NCBI GenBank assembly: GCA_021647535.1
Contig: JAKIUO010000069.1
Span: 1-14,283, forward strand
DNA from: Hyphomicrobiaceae bacterium
GTDB lineage: Bacteria > Pseudomonadota > Alphaproteobacteria > Rhizobiales > JAKIUO01
Length of the DNA stretch: 14,283 nucleotides
Reading direction: 5' to 3'
In this document: positions 1-6,707 of the stretch, one piece after another
Numbering within the stretch: position 1 is the first letter of the stretch
Layout: each line of letters starts with the position of its first letter
Notes under the pieces: model-generated
The model's database searches: none
What the model saw: the letters and a program-made list of their open reading frames with translations, nothing else
Told to the model about the DNA's origin: nothing
Program-made: the position numbers and the translations under genes

Positions 1-38
1 GAAAGATCAAAGAATGTCATTACTTTTAAGACCTGGCA

Positions 39-767
39 TCACTCCTTGTTAAACAACAGCATGGGGTCCAGATCCATCTCCTCAAAATGCTTGTGCAACG
101 GGGCGATCACCGCATGATCCCGACGCACCAACCCGGCGAGTTCTCGCCATTCCGGGTGCTTTTCATCAATACGGTGAAACAGGATGGGTGTTGCCGCCGG
201 GTGCAGATCCGTACCCTTGACCTGACTGGAAATGGTCAAGGACAGACCGCGCATCATCTTCTTGCCTCGCGCCATATGATACATGGTCATAAGGCGGGCC
301 GAACCGCTCGACATGGTCAGAAAATGCAAAAATGGCGTGCCGATCGGCACCAATATCTGTCCGCCCTGCTCATATCCAGGATTTTTATCCCGAAACATCA
401 GCCCTGGCCCGATATCCGACCAGTAGATTTCCATCTGGTAGATCATGTAGCGTTCGCCGTCGACGAAGGCCGGGCGCAGACAGATATAATCGCCCTCATA
501 ATAGTCATAAAGCTGCTTGTTATAGCCCCCATGACGGATATTGGCCACCATGTTGAGTTCGTCGGCTTTGGCATTTTCGCCTTCTATATCAATATCCAAC
601 GCCTGTTCGATGCGGCGCAGCGTCTTGATGGTATAATCGCCTCGAAAAAACCGAAAAATAGTAGCATCACCCAGCAAGGCTTTTTCGGCGAGTTTTGTCT
701 GCGACCACCCTTTACGGGCAATCTCGTCACGGATGCGTGCGACAACGGGATCTATGTCTTCGTTCAT
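39..767 (-). CDS. XRE-family transcriptional regulator with C-terminal effector-like domain
   Basis: 242 aa, probably a cytoplasmic DNA-binding regulator. Residues about 9-62 form a Cro/C1-type helix-turn-helix: the first helix is followed by WSQTKLAEKA, then TIFRFFRGDYTIKTLRRIEQAL, an arrangement typical of XRE proteins. The rest (about 75-242, beginning GGYNKQLYDYYEGDY) has no enzyme motif I recognise. From memory it resembles the uncharacterised C-terminal halves of other alphaproteobacterial XRE regulators, which may bind a ligand. The ATG at 767 is preceded by a G7 run 4 bases upstream that can serve as a ribosome binding site. A GATCAC-N6-GTGATC inverted repeat lies 32 bases upstream of the start and is a candidate autoregulatory operator. 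The gene stands alone, facing away from the DUF2865 gene. The DNA-binding fold is secure; target and signal are unknown. Confidence 0.85.
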   Translation of the reverse strand: MNEDIDPVVARIRDEIARKGWSQTKLAEKALLGDATIFRFFRGDYTIKTLRRIEQALDIDIEGENAKADELNMVANIRHGGYNKQLYDYYEGDYICLRPAFVDGERYMIYQMEIYWSDIGPGLMFRDKNPGYEQGGQILVPIGTPFLHFLTMSSGSARLMTMYHMARGKKMMRGLSLTISSQVKGTDLHPAATPILFHRIDEKHPEWRELAGLVRRDHAVIAPLHKHFEEMDLDPMLLFNKE

Positions 768-798
768 GCTTCCCCCCCAAAAAGATCCTCTCGCCCAT

Positions 799-816
799 GA
801 TCACCTCTTCGTGATC
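799..816. promoter_or_regulatory. Perfect inverted repeat, candidate operator of the XRE regulator
   Basis: GATCAC at 799-804 and GTGATC at 811-816 form a perfect 6-6-6 inverted repeat 32 bases upstream of the regulator's start codon. The size and place suit autoregulation by a dimeric XRE protein. It could also form a short hairpin in the mRNA leader. No second copy was seen in the window, so the operator role is an inference. Confidence 0.35.
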
Positions 817-1058
817 CAGCAGAACACACCCCCCCCAGGTGAACCGTCCAACGGCGCAACATTTTGATTTCTCTCACTTACTATCACCCTTTCCATTTTC
901 ACCCAAATGGATAATCAGCCGATCACAATTTAGCAAAAATGACGACGGACTGACAGTTGGAAAATCGAACATTCACTGCGATTGTGAGACTATGGAAAAA
1001 CAAACCATTCATTCGAACGACACATCACTAACCCTTCTTAACTGAAAGACCACAGCTC

Positions 1059-1322
1059 ATGCCAAAAGGAAAAAAAGACCCCAACTCCCCGCAGATGACT
1101 GGCGATCACAATTACAGTTTTCCCCCGTCGATTATTCTGCTGCTGATCTCTTTTTTGACATTCTGGTCTGTGGTTCTGAGTTCACTTCAACCTCCCGCAC
1201 AATCGCCTGGCACCTATCGCTCGGCAATTATTTCAAACCTTGGTTTTCTGGACCGTGAGGCCCCTTCCCAAAAAATCAAGATCGAGTTGAAGTCGGAAAC
1301 AACTCATCATTTGAGTTTTTGA
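1059..1322 (+). CDS. Doubtful small single-pass membrane protein
   Basis: 87 aa ORF of unknown function that I do not recognise. The N-terminus is polar and lysine-rich (MPKGKKDPNSP). One hydrophobic segment at about residues 23-44 (SIILLLISFLTFWSVVLSSL) would form a membrane helix, followed by a polar tail of about 40 residues. Positive charges before the helix predict the N-terminus inside. Against it: the ribosome binding site is weak (GAAAGA about 10 bases upstream), codon use is not clearly like the neighbours, and the surrounding region is hairpin-rich and non-coding. The hairpins at 1345-1427 just after its stop could act as its terminator. Confidence 0.28.
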   Translation: MPKGKKDPNSPQMTGDHNYSFPPSIILLLISFLTFWSVVLSSLQPPAQSPGTYRSAIISNLGFLDREAPSQKIKIELKSETTHHLSF

Positions 1323-1344
1323 TGTTTCGTTCCAATGCATGGTG

Positions 1345-1469
1345 TAAGGGGGCTTACCTGTACCCCCCCAGCCCCCTTATGCCTGCAAGGGGGGGCGGGT
1401 AGGAACAAGCTTTGGCTCGTTTTTACCTGTCACCCCCCTCATTACAATAACGGCGCAGCCCCACGCCGT
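1345..1469. repeat. Group of three G/C-run hairpins (palindromic intergenic sequence)
   Basis: Three inverted repeats lie in series. TAAGGGGGCT (1345-1354) pairs perfectly with AGCCCCCTTA (1370-1379). A second pairs 1398-1410 with 1415-1427 over 13 positions, with two G-U pairs and one mismatch, inside an outer G7 (1389-1395)/C6 (1433-1438) pairing. ACGGCG (1450-1455) pairs with CGCCGT (1464-1469). The second has T-rich sequence on its right arm and could end transcription on the plus strand. A dispersed palindromic repeat is the other reading. Confidence 0.5.
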
Positions 1470-1591
1470 CATTTTAGTGCCGTAAAGACCTTTTATCCCC
1501 GAACGACCTGTTAGTTCTTTCGCAATTGGCTTATATTAAAGGTAAGTTCGTTCAGGGGAATCAAAAAAACACTAACATCAGAGTTCGAAAC

Positions 1592-2644
1592 ATGAAGCGT
1601 CTGACCAAGCCTAAAAGCAGATTTTATACACTTTGCGTTCTGCTCCTCATCGGCCTTTTTTTCGATAGCGGTCTGTCTGTTCACAATTTTTCTGCCAATG
1701 CCCAGATTTATTCAACCGAACGACCAGAAGGGCGCTATCGCACGCTCAGCCCTTATTGCAGGGAGCTGGAGAGCAAGCTGGCGGCTGACTGGGTGCGTGG
1801 TAATCAGTCCGGCAATCTGCTCCCCGAACTCAACAAGAAAATTCGTAAGCAGGACAGACTTTTCAATAAATTGCAAAACCGGGCTGATCGCATGAACTGC
1901 TATGAAAACATGTTCATCTTTGGCCGCACCCTGCGCCGCACCAAAAAATGCCATGCCATTGATCGCAAAATACGCAGAGCCAAACGCGATCTGGCACAAT
2001 TAAACGATGAACGTGCCTCCATAAAAGATGCCAGCCGCGATGGCAATCGCCGCCAGCGCATTATCAAGGAACTGGCGCGCAATGATTGCGGCGATCAGTA
2101 TCGCTATGAAGCACGGCGCAGCTCCAGCAACTGGTTAGAAGATAGTGGCCTTGGTGAACTATTTGGGGGACCGCGTCGTCGCCGCGCGCGTCCACGCGAT
2201 GATTTTAATGGCAGCATCCAGCCCTATGCCACCTATCGCACCATGTGCGTGCGTCTCTGTGATGGCTATTATTTCCCGGTCAGCTTTTCCACCCTGCCCA
2301 GCAATTTCCCAACCGATACAGATGTTTGCCAGAATAAATGTGCCGCCCCCGCAGAGCTTTATGTCTATCGTAATCCTGGCGGCGAAATCGAGCAGATGAT
2401 CACGCCTGATGGCCGTCCCTATGACAGCATCGAAAACGCCTGGCGTTATCGCAAGGAATATATCAAGGGCTGTTCGTGCAAGGAAACCGAATTTTCGGAA
2501 GCCGATATAGACGCGCACAATAACCCCAAAAAACAGGCCAGCAACAGCGCTGCCTCTGGCAAAAAGGCCCAGAACAAGAGGGCGCCATTCACGGAAGACT
2601 CAAAACTTGGCGGTGCCAAGAGCATTGAAGACCTTATTCGCTAG
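1592..2644 (+). CDS. Secreted DUF2865-family protein
   Basis: 350 aa from the ATG at 1592. An in-frame TTG at 1526 would add 22 residues before the signal peptide, so the ATG is preferred, although its ribosome binding site is poor. Residues 1-37 form a signal peptide (basic MKRLTKPKSR, hydrophobic core LCVLLLIGLFF, cleavage after ANA), giving a periplasmic or exported protein. Residues about 38-200 are charged, probably helical and rich in Arg/Lys (RRTKKCHAIDRKIRRAKRDL), with a GGPRRRRARPRDD linker. The DUF2865 core at about 205-300 contains CVRLCDGYYFP (Cys219, Cys223), VCQNKC and GCSC, a pattern that suggests disulfides. The tail after it is polar and Lys/Ser-rich. The family has no established function and occurs mainly in Hyphomicrobiales. 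It stands alone, with no matching partner gene adjacent. Confidence 0.88.
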   Translation: MKRLTKPKSRFYTLCVLLLIGLFFDSGLSVHNFSANAQIYSTERPEGRYRTLSPYCRELESKLAADWVRGNQSGNLLPELNKKIRKQDRLFNKLQNRADRMNCYENMFIFGRTLRRTKKCHAIDRKIRRAKRDLAQLNDERASIKDASRDGNRRQRIIKELARNDCGDQYRYEARRSSSNWLEDSGLGELFGGPRRRRARPRDDFNGSIQPYATYRTMCVRLCDGYYFPVSFSTLPSNFPTDTDVCQNKCAAPAELYVYRNPGGEIEQMITPDGRPYDSIENAWRYRKEYIKGCSCKETEFSEADIDAHNNPKKQASNSAASGKKAQNKRAPFTEDSKLGGAKSIEDLIR

Positions 2645-2809
2645 AGCAAATTGCACCCACTTGAAATAAGTCTAAATATTGTTTGAAATATTATGTAAAT
2701 ATCATCACTAAACCATAATCTTAACAAGCAAGGGTCTTTGACGGAACACAACTAACTCCTCTCATAATAACTAGAGTTTTAACGATTAGATTATCGTGGG
2801 GGTTATATA

Positions 2810-3394
2810 ATGAGTTTAAAGTCAGATCATAAATGCGAGTTCATGAAACTTGCTTCCATCGCGCCGGCTTCCACTGAAGATTATTCTGATGTCAGGGAGT
2901 TGCACAAATCAGCCATTAGTTCGGTTGGCTGGCGCTTTTACAGCCTTGCCGAGGTCGCTGCAAAACTTGAAGCAATCGACCAGCCAGACTATACTGCTTT
3001 GATGTTGAAAGAAAATGTGCAGCTGGCAAGGCTTAGGCACGTGCTAATCGGTTCATCATCATGGCGGCCCTCCAATGAGCATATGCAGACCGCCACCATC
3101 ACCCACCTCTATGTCAATCCACTGTTTGCCAATGGCGGAGTGGCAACGGCGCTCATCGAGAAAAGTGAGCAGCTCGCCTATAAGAGCGGGTTTCGCTGGA
3201 TATCGGCCCTGTCCGATTTCAATTCGCGCTCCTTCTTTTCGCGTTTGGGCTATGAGGCACAGGGCTTTCGCGGCTGCAAGATAACAAAAACCACGCAATA
3301 TCCCCTGCAGATCATGACCCGCCATATCTCCAGCCAATATGCCAAGAAACAGTTCAGCGCCAACAATCCTCTTATTGACACACATTCTACATGA
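2810..3394 (+). CDS. GNAT-family N-acetyltransferase
   Basis: 194 aa. GNAT enzymes transfer an acetyl group from acetyl-CoA to an amine. The fold signature is at residues 97-153: strand ITHLYVNP, then the pyrophosphate-binding loop FANGGVATALIEKSEQLA, and later NSRSFFSRLGYEAQGF, the usual motif B with Asn and Phe/Tyr. The substrate cannot be told from sequence. The ATG at 2810 has a G-rich ribosome binding site (GTGGGGG, 2796-2802) about 7 bases upstream. ACGAT-N6-ATCGT at 2782-2797 sits just before it and may be an operator or a leader hairpin. TTGACG (2738-2743) and CATAAT (2763-2768) resemble a promoter, but their 19-base spacing is long. A strong terminator follows 39 bases after the stop, so the gene is probably monocistronic. 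It may be a housekeeping RimI-like or detoxifying enzyme. Confidence 0.85.
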   Translation: MSLKSDHKCEFMKLASIAPASTEDYSDVRELHKSAISSVGWRFYSLAEVAAKLEAIDQPDYTALMLKENVQLARLRHVLIGSSSWRPSNEHMQTATITHLYVNPLFANGGVATALIEKSEQLAYKSGFRWISALSDFNSRSFFSRLGYEAQGFRGCKITKTTQYPLQIMTRHISSQYAKKQFSANNPLIDTHST

Positions 3395-3432
3395 ATAGGC
3401 TGCCAATATTTATGCGAGCTGGTATTACCCAT

Positions 3433-3469
3433 AAAAAATGTCCCCTCACTTTGCAAGGGGACATTTTTT
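3433..3469. terminator. Bidirectional Rho-independent terminator
   Basis: A perfect 14-bp stem (3433-3446 with 3456-3469) around a 9-base loop, with GTCCCC/GGGGAC at the core, an A6 run on the left and a T6 run on the right. It therefore gives a G/C stem plus U-tract in both directions. It lies between the stops of the acetyltransferase (plus) and the outer-membrane protein (minus), which converge on it. Confidence 0.92.
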
Positions 3470-3553
3470 GTTTTCTGACCCTCTTTTCACGAAGCCTTGA
3501 TTATGTGCCGTGCACAACAGCTTTTGAAAAGATTCGCGTGACCGCGTTGCGAT

Positions 3554-4414
3554 CTATTTGTAGCGTGAACCATAAGCAGGTGCCGGAGCTACATCTTTAT
3601 AAGATACCTCTTCAACAGCCTCGCCACGGTCAAACTTGTAAGCGACGGTCAAACGGAAAGAATGGCTGTCGAGATCGAAAGTGTCAGCTTCAGACTGACC
3701 TGTAGCGACACCAAGATCTGTAACCTCCTGATTTTTTCCGAAATATTCGCTACCATAGTTTGTATAGCGATATTCGCCCTTCAGAGAGAAGCCATTGCCA
3801 AAGCTATGCTCCATACCTGCACCAAGAACAAGACCACTAAATTCAAGGTTTCTGGAAATCGGACGAGTTGGAATAGAAGTTCCATCAATTTCTGTGAAGA
3901 CACTCACATCCATATCTGTCCGAGAATAACCAATCAAACCATAAAGCATGGAAGTATTGGTGGTAAGCAAACCCAGACGAGCGCCAATAGTCCAGGTTGT
4001 ATTTCTTTCAATGTCCCAACCGGCTGTTTTAAAGCTACCACCGCCAAGGGCAAATGTATCTGCTTCACGATGATCCGATTTACCAAAATCAAAATCGGTA
4101 AAGGCACCAATTACGAAACGATCCCGAACCTGCCAGTCATAGCCGATGCCAACGGATCCAAAAAAACCAGCACCACCACGACCATCATCCAGGCCAGAAC
4201 TATTATAGGCACCAGTCGCATCATTTGTTACGACATAGTCATGACCAATTATATCGGCATTTCCACCAATACCCACACCAATCGAAAAACCGGTCCAGTT
4301 AACTGCGCCATCACACCCTACGGGACAAGAACCCTGAGCGGAAGCTGGGTTGGACCCGGCTGCCATCATCATCATTACGCCAGCTACTCCGGCTACTGTA
4401 CTGCGAATTACCAT
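3554..4414 (-). CDS. Outer-membrane beta-barrel protein (Omp25/RopB-like porin family)
   Basis: 286 aa from the ATG at 4414, chosen because AAGGAG lies 7 bases upstream; an adjacent in-frame GTG at 4417 is too close to that site. Residues 1-26 are a signal peptide rich in Val/Met/Ala, cleaved at ASA-Q. The mature part has two cysteines (Cys30, Cys34) and then alternating hydrophobic/polar strands with Gly and aromatic residues, such as WTGFSIGVGIG, FFGSVGIGYDWQ, FVIGAFTDFDFG, WTIGARLGLL, SMLYGLIGYS, LVLGAGMEHSF, SLKGEYRYTNYGS and FRLTVAYKF. This fits an eight-stranded OMP_b-brl barrel such as Brucella Omp25/31 or Rhizobium RopB. YKFDRGE ends the last strand and is followed by an unusual 21-residue tail rather than a terminal Phe. 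It is monocistronic with a long, possibly structured leader. Structural rather than transport function is likely. Confidence 0.85.
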   Translation of the reverse strand: MVIRSTVAGVAGVMMMMAAGSNPASAQGSCPVGCDGAVNWTGFSIGVGIGGNADIIGHDYVVTNDATGAYNSSGLDDGRGGAGFFGSVGIGYDWQVRDRFVIGAFTDFDFGKSDHREADTFALGGGSFKTAGWDIERNTTWTIGARLGLLTTNTSMLYGLIGYSRTDMDVSVFTEIDGTSIPTRPISRNLEFSGLVLGAGMEHSFGNGFSLKGEYRYTNYGSEYFGKNQEVTDLGVATGQSEADTFDLDSHSFRLTVAYKFDRGEAVEEVSYKDVAPAPAYGSRYK

Positions 4415-4855
4415 CACTAATCTCCTTAATATTGCTCACTTTCGCAATGGAGCACCAAGAAGAAATCCATTGGACTTCATTGGCTGCTTTCAGGTCTCTT
4501 AAACAAGCAATACAAGGAGTAAGGCTGAACGCTCCAAAACGAGATACCAAGCAGCCCACTACATAAGCTGCTTGCCCGAATTTATAGCGAATAATGGTGA
4601 ATAAACTGATAAGTCGGACCGGGTGCCTGCCCCAAAGCGACACCTTCCCTTCCCCAATAAGAAGGGAAATTGCCAAGCCGGATTAACGAGATATTGATCA
4701 CGCAAACCCTTGTATATTAATATTATAAATAGTGAATATACACTTCTCATCGTACTGAAAAATGCTGTTGCCAGCACACCGAAAAAATCATTGAATAATG
4801 CGCGATGAAATTTCCGGCGACCCTAAACGAATCACCAGCACACGTCCTAGTTTCC
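4415..4855. other. Intergenic stretch between gltX end and outer-membrane protein gene
   Basis: 441 bases, AT-rich at 4700-4745, without a convincing gene; the small frames here lack ribosome binding sites and recognisable protein. It holds the two leader hairpins near the barrel gene and a weaker inverted repeat, TTCCCTT (4645-4651) with AAGGGAA (4662-4668), without a U-tract. No clear Rho-independent terminator follows gltX, so Rho-dependent termination is possible. Confidence 0.55.
4445..4574 (-). promoter_or_regulatory. Candidate structured 5' leader of the outer-membrane protein mRNA
   Basis: Two perfect inverted repeats lie upstream of the outer-membrane protein. CAAGCAGC (4548-4555) pairs with GCTGCTTG (4567-4574), and CAATGGA (4445-4451) pairs with TCCATTG (4466-4472); the latter is about 20 bases before the ribosome binding site. 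A TATAAA on the minus strand at 4581-4586 could start such a leader, but I see no good -35 box. Barrel-protein mRNAs are often controlled through leaders and small RNAs, so regulation here is plausible but inferred. Confidence 0.35.
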
Positions 4856-6208
4856 CTAAGCTGTCTGGCCTTGCAAGCGCGCAATTATACGCGCACGATC
4901 CATCATCGGCAGTAGCAATTTAAGCTCCGGTCCATGCTCTTGCCCCGTCAAAGCCTTTCGAAGCGGCATGAACAAACCCTTGCCCTTGGCCCCGGTTTCG
5001 TCCTTGATAGCTTTGGTCCAGCTCGACCAGGTTTGTGCATCAAACGGTTCGGACGGCAACAGATTTTGCGCGGCTTCACACAAAGCTTCGTCGTCAATCA
5101 GCGGCGTAATTTCCCCTGCCACGACGCGCCACCATTGCTCGACATCGCCAAAAAGGTCGAGATTGCCACGCACAGCCAACCAAAACGGCTCGCCGCCTGT
5201 GATTTTCAGTTTTTCCAGATGTTCAGACGCACCAGCATACTCAAGTTCATGCAAAAAGCGGGCATTGACCTGACGCAGCTCATTTTCATCAAACCTGGCT
5301 GGGGCGCGCGACAGCTTTGAAAAATCGAACAGCTCGGCAATCTGTTCCATGTGCTGATAGGGGGCAACAGGATAAGAGGTGCCAATGGTCGCGGCATGTG
5401 AATTAACGGCCAGCGGCTCAAGACCATCTTCGCGCAATCCGGCAATCGCCAGAGAATTTTTGCGCTTCGACAAAGCCTCACCATCGGCATTGACCAACAG
5501 GTTATGATGCCCAAACTGTGGCGCATCAGCTCCAAGAGCCTCAAACAACTGAATCTGCGCGGCCGTATTAGCGACATGATCCTCGCCACGAATAACATGA
5601 CTGATCTGGAAATCAATATCGTCAACAACGCTTGGCAACGTATACAGATAGCCCCCGCCTTGCCTGATCATCACTGGATCGGAAAAGGAAGCCGCATCAA
5701 TCTTTTGCTCGCCGCGCACTAGGTCCTTCCAGGTAATCACACGATGATCGAGCTTGAAACGCCAATGGGGACGCCGCCCCTCTTTTTCGTATTTGTCCAG
5801 CTCTTCCTCGCTCATGGTGAGCGCCGCCCGATCATAAACCGGCGGACGACCGCGCGCCAATTGACGCCGACGCTTCAAATCAAGCTCGTCAGCCGTCTCA
5901 TAACAAGGATAAAGCCGCCCTGCTTCAGTGATCAGGCGCACCGCCTTTTCATATTCCACATAGCGCTCTGACTGCTTGGCCTCAATGTCCCAATCCAGCC
6001 CCAGCCAGGTCAGATCATCCTTAATGCCTTGCGCAAACGCATCTGTGGAGCGTGACACGTCCGTATCATCAAGACGCAGCATAAACTCGCCACCACTATG
6101 GCGGGCAAACAAAAAATTGAACAACGCCGTGCGTATATTGCCCACATGCAAACGCCCCGTTGGGCTAGGCGCAAAACGCACCCTTACCTTTTTGTCATCA
6201 CCGCTCAT
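4856..6208 (-). CDS. gltX: Glutamate--tRNA ligase
   Basis: 450 aa, cytoplasmic class I aminoacyl-tRNA synthetase that attaches glutamate to tRNA(Glu), and in many alphaproteobacteria also to tRNA(Gln) as the substrate of the GatCAB amidotransferase. The catalytic Rossmann fold shows VRFAPSPTGRLHVGN with the HIGH-type motif HVGN at 21-24 and LRLDDTD at about 42-48. The KMSKS-type loop is ALSKR at 245-249. The C-terminal helical anticodon-binding part (about 300-450) includes FDENELRQVNARFLHEL. The zinc-binding cysteine set of some GluRS is absent, with only one Cys near 102. Length is normal for the shorter GltX type. Alphaproteobacteria often carry two gltX genes, so a second copy may exist elsewhere. 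The ribosome binding site is weak (GGAT before an A7 run). It follows tex at a distance of 499 bases and probably has its own promoter. Confidence 0.96.
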   Translation of the reverse strand: MSGDDKKVRVRFAPSPTGRLHVGNIRTALFNFLFARHSGGEFMLRLDDTDVSRSTDAFAQGIKDDLTWLGLDWDIEAKQSERYVEYEKAVRLITEAGRLYPCYETADELDLKRRRQLARGRPPVYDRAALTMSEEELDKYEKEGRRPHWRFKLDHRVITWKDLVRGEQKIDAASFSDPVMIRQGGGYLYTLPSVVDDIDFQISHVIRGEDHVANTAAQIQLFEALGADAPQFGHHNLLVNADGEALSKRKNSLAIAGLREDGLEPLAVNSHAATIGTSYPVAPYQHMEQIAELFDFSKLSRAPARFDENELRQVNARFLHELEYAGASEHLEKLKITGGEPFWLAVRGNLDLFGDVEQWWRVVAGEITPLIDDEALCEAAQNLLPSEPFDAQTWSSWTKAIKDETGAKGKGLFMPLRKALTGQEHGPELKLLLPMMDRARIIARLQGQTA

Positions 6209-6244
6209 ATTTTTTTATCCAGTTATTGAATTGCAAGTCTCACG

Positions 6245-6273
6245 TTTTAAAGGTGATTCATGCGATAGGTCAA
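6245..6273 (-). promoter_or_regulatory. Candidate gltX promoter
   Basis: On the minus strand, TTGACC (6268-6273) is followed by exactly 17 bases and TTAAAA (6245-6250), ending 36 bases before the gltX start codon. The -35 box is good and the -10 is poor, so this is only a candidate. It lies just downstream of the palindromic region, which suits gltX being transcribed separately from tex. Confidence 0.38.
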
Positions 6274-6342
6274 ACTCTATGCGCGAATGACCTCGCTGTC
6301 CCCTTCTTCTCTCTGCGAGGCTGGCGTGCTGCGCGCACAGCG

Positions 6343-6591
6343 CCAAGGGATGATCCCTTGGGACTGGACAGCGGATTGGTAACGACGAGGGATTGGAGGG
6401 TGTCCCCGTGCAATTCAATTCTGGCTCTGACTCGCTTCGCGACGGGGCCAGCAGTTTAATGTTTGCACTATCGCTCCGCTGTTTGAGCGCTCTATTCGTT
6501 TGCGCTACCGCTACGCTATTTGAGCGCTCTATTCGTTTGCGCTACCGCTACGCTATTTGAGCGCTGGACCCCGTTGGAGGAGCCCCTCCAA
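6343..6591. repeat. Mosaic of palindromes, probable dispersed intergenic repeat element
   Basis: CCAAGGGAT (6343-6351) and ATCCCTTGG (6353-6361) are perfect reverse complements around one base. 6421-6451 folds with a CTGGC/GCCAG base, two G-U pairs, a two-base bulge and an inner TCGC-TTC-GCGA. TTGGAGG (6574-6580) pairs with CCTCCAA (6585-6591) around a 4-base loop. Such modules with a tandem repeat between them suit a REP/BIME-like dispersed element. Copies elsewhere in the genome could not be checked. Confidence 0.5.
6461..6565. repeat. 37-bp tandem repeat, about 2.8 copies
   Basis: Two identical 37-base units lie at 6482-6518 and 6519-6555, each starting TTTGAGCGCTCTATTCG and ending GCTACCGCTACGCTA. 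They are preceded by a diverged partial unit (6461-6481, with GTTTGCACTATCGCTCCGCTG) and followed by the first ten bases of another unit (6556-6565). Each unit contains the palindrome AGCGCT and a GCTACCGCTACGC direct repetition. Because 37 is not a multiple of 3, this is not a coding repeat. Confidence 0.9.
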
Positions 6592-6618
6592 ACCTCCCGT
6601 TTTTCTATCATCAAATTC

Positions 6619-6654
6619 AAAAAGTAAGGGGTTTGGGGAACAAGTTCCCCAAAC
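6619..6654 (-). terminator. Probable terminator downstream of tex
   Basis: On the minus strand, 54 bases past the tex stop, GTTTGGGGAAC pairs perfectly with GTTCCCCAAAC (11 bp, 6644-6654 with 6631-6641) around a two-base loop. CCCTTAC and then T5 (6619-6623) follow. The U-tract starts seven bases after the stem, so termination may be incomplete. It may also be another module of the nearby palindromic element. Confidence 0.55.
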
Positions 6655-6707
6655 GGGCCAGAAAGCCAATAATCGGCAGCAGCCCGTTTGCGAAGCAAAA
6701 GTAGCGA

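Larger units (their letters stand above)
768..1591. other. Long intergenic stretch between XRE regulator and DUF2865 gene
   Basis: 824 bases with no secure gene. It holds the GATCAC inverted repeat near the regulator start, a C8 run at 831-838, a doubtful membrane ORF at 1059-1322 and a group of G/C-run hairpins at 1345-1469. The 11-mer CGATCACAATT occurs at 920-930 and 1103-1113, without an obvious role. Bases 1480-1591 are the probable promoter region of the DUF2865 gene; TATATT at 1532-1537 could be a -10 box but no good -35 pairs with it. Confidence 0.6.
6209..6707. other. 499-base non-coding stretch between tex and gltX
   Basis: No gene is supported here. Going from gltX towards tex it holds the candidate gltX promoter (6245-6273), a perfect 9-bp palindrome (6343-6361), a bulged hairpin (6421-6451), a 37-bp tandem repeat (6461-6565), a 7-bp hairpin (6574-6591) and the tex terminator hairpin (6631-6654). 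Open frames in the region simply translate the repeats and show no protein-like composition. Confidence 0.7.

Noticed and set aside
87..800. 237-aa open frame on the plus strand opposite the XRE regulator
   Set aside because: It is antisense to a protein with a clear helix-turn-helix and shows no protein family features of its own.
839..1045. 68-aa frame starting with GTG
   Set aside because: No ribosome binding site, no signal or membrane segment and no recognisable motif. It is probably chance in an intergenic stretch.
920..1113. Two copies of CGATCACAATT (920-930 and 1103-1113)
   Set aside because: Only 11 bases, 183 apart, with no dyad symmetry and no relation to a promoter. It may be chance.
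3662..4420. 252-aa open frame on the plus strand opposite the outer-membrane protein gene
   Set aside because: It runs antisense to a well-supported barrel protein, has Thr/Ile/Asn-rich low-complexity composition, no ribosome binding site and no recognisable domain. It reflects the codon use of the real gene.
4559..4777. 72-aa minus-strand frame upstream of the outer-membrane protein gene
   Set aside because: It lacks a ribosome binding site and covers the AT-rich probable promoter region. The sequence shows no family resemblance.
6461..6565. The tandem repeat as a CRISPR array
   Set aside because: The units are directly adjacent without distinct spacers, and there are no cas genes nearby.
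6215..6698. Small minus-strand frames in the tex-gltX gap
   Set aside because: They translate palindromes and the 37-bp repeat, whose length is not a multiple of three. No coding signal is visible.
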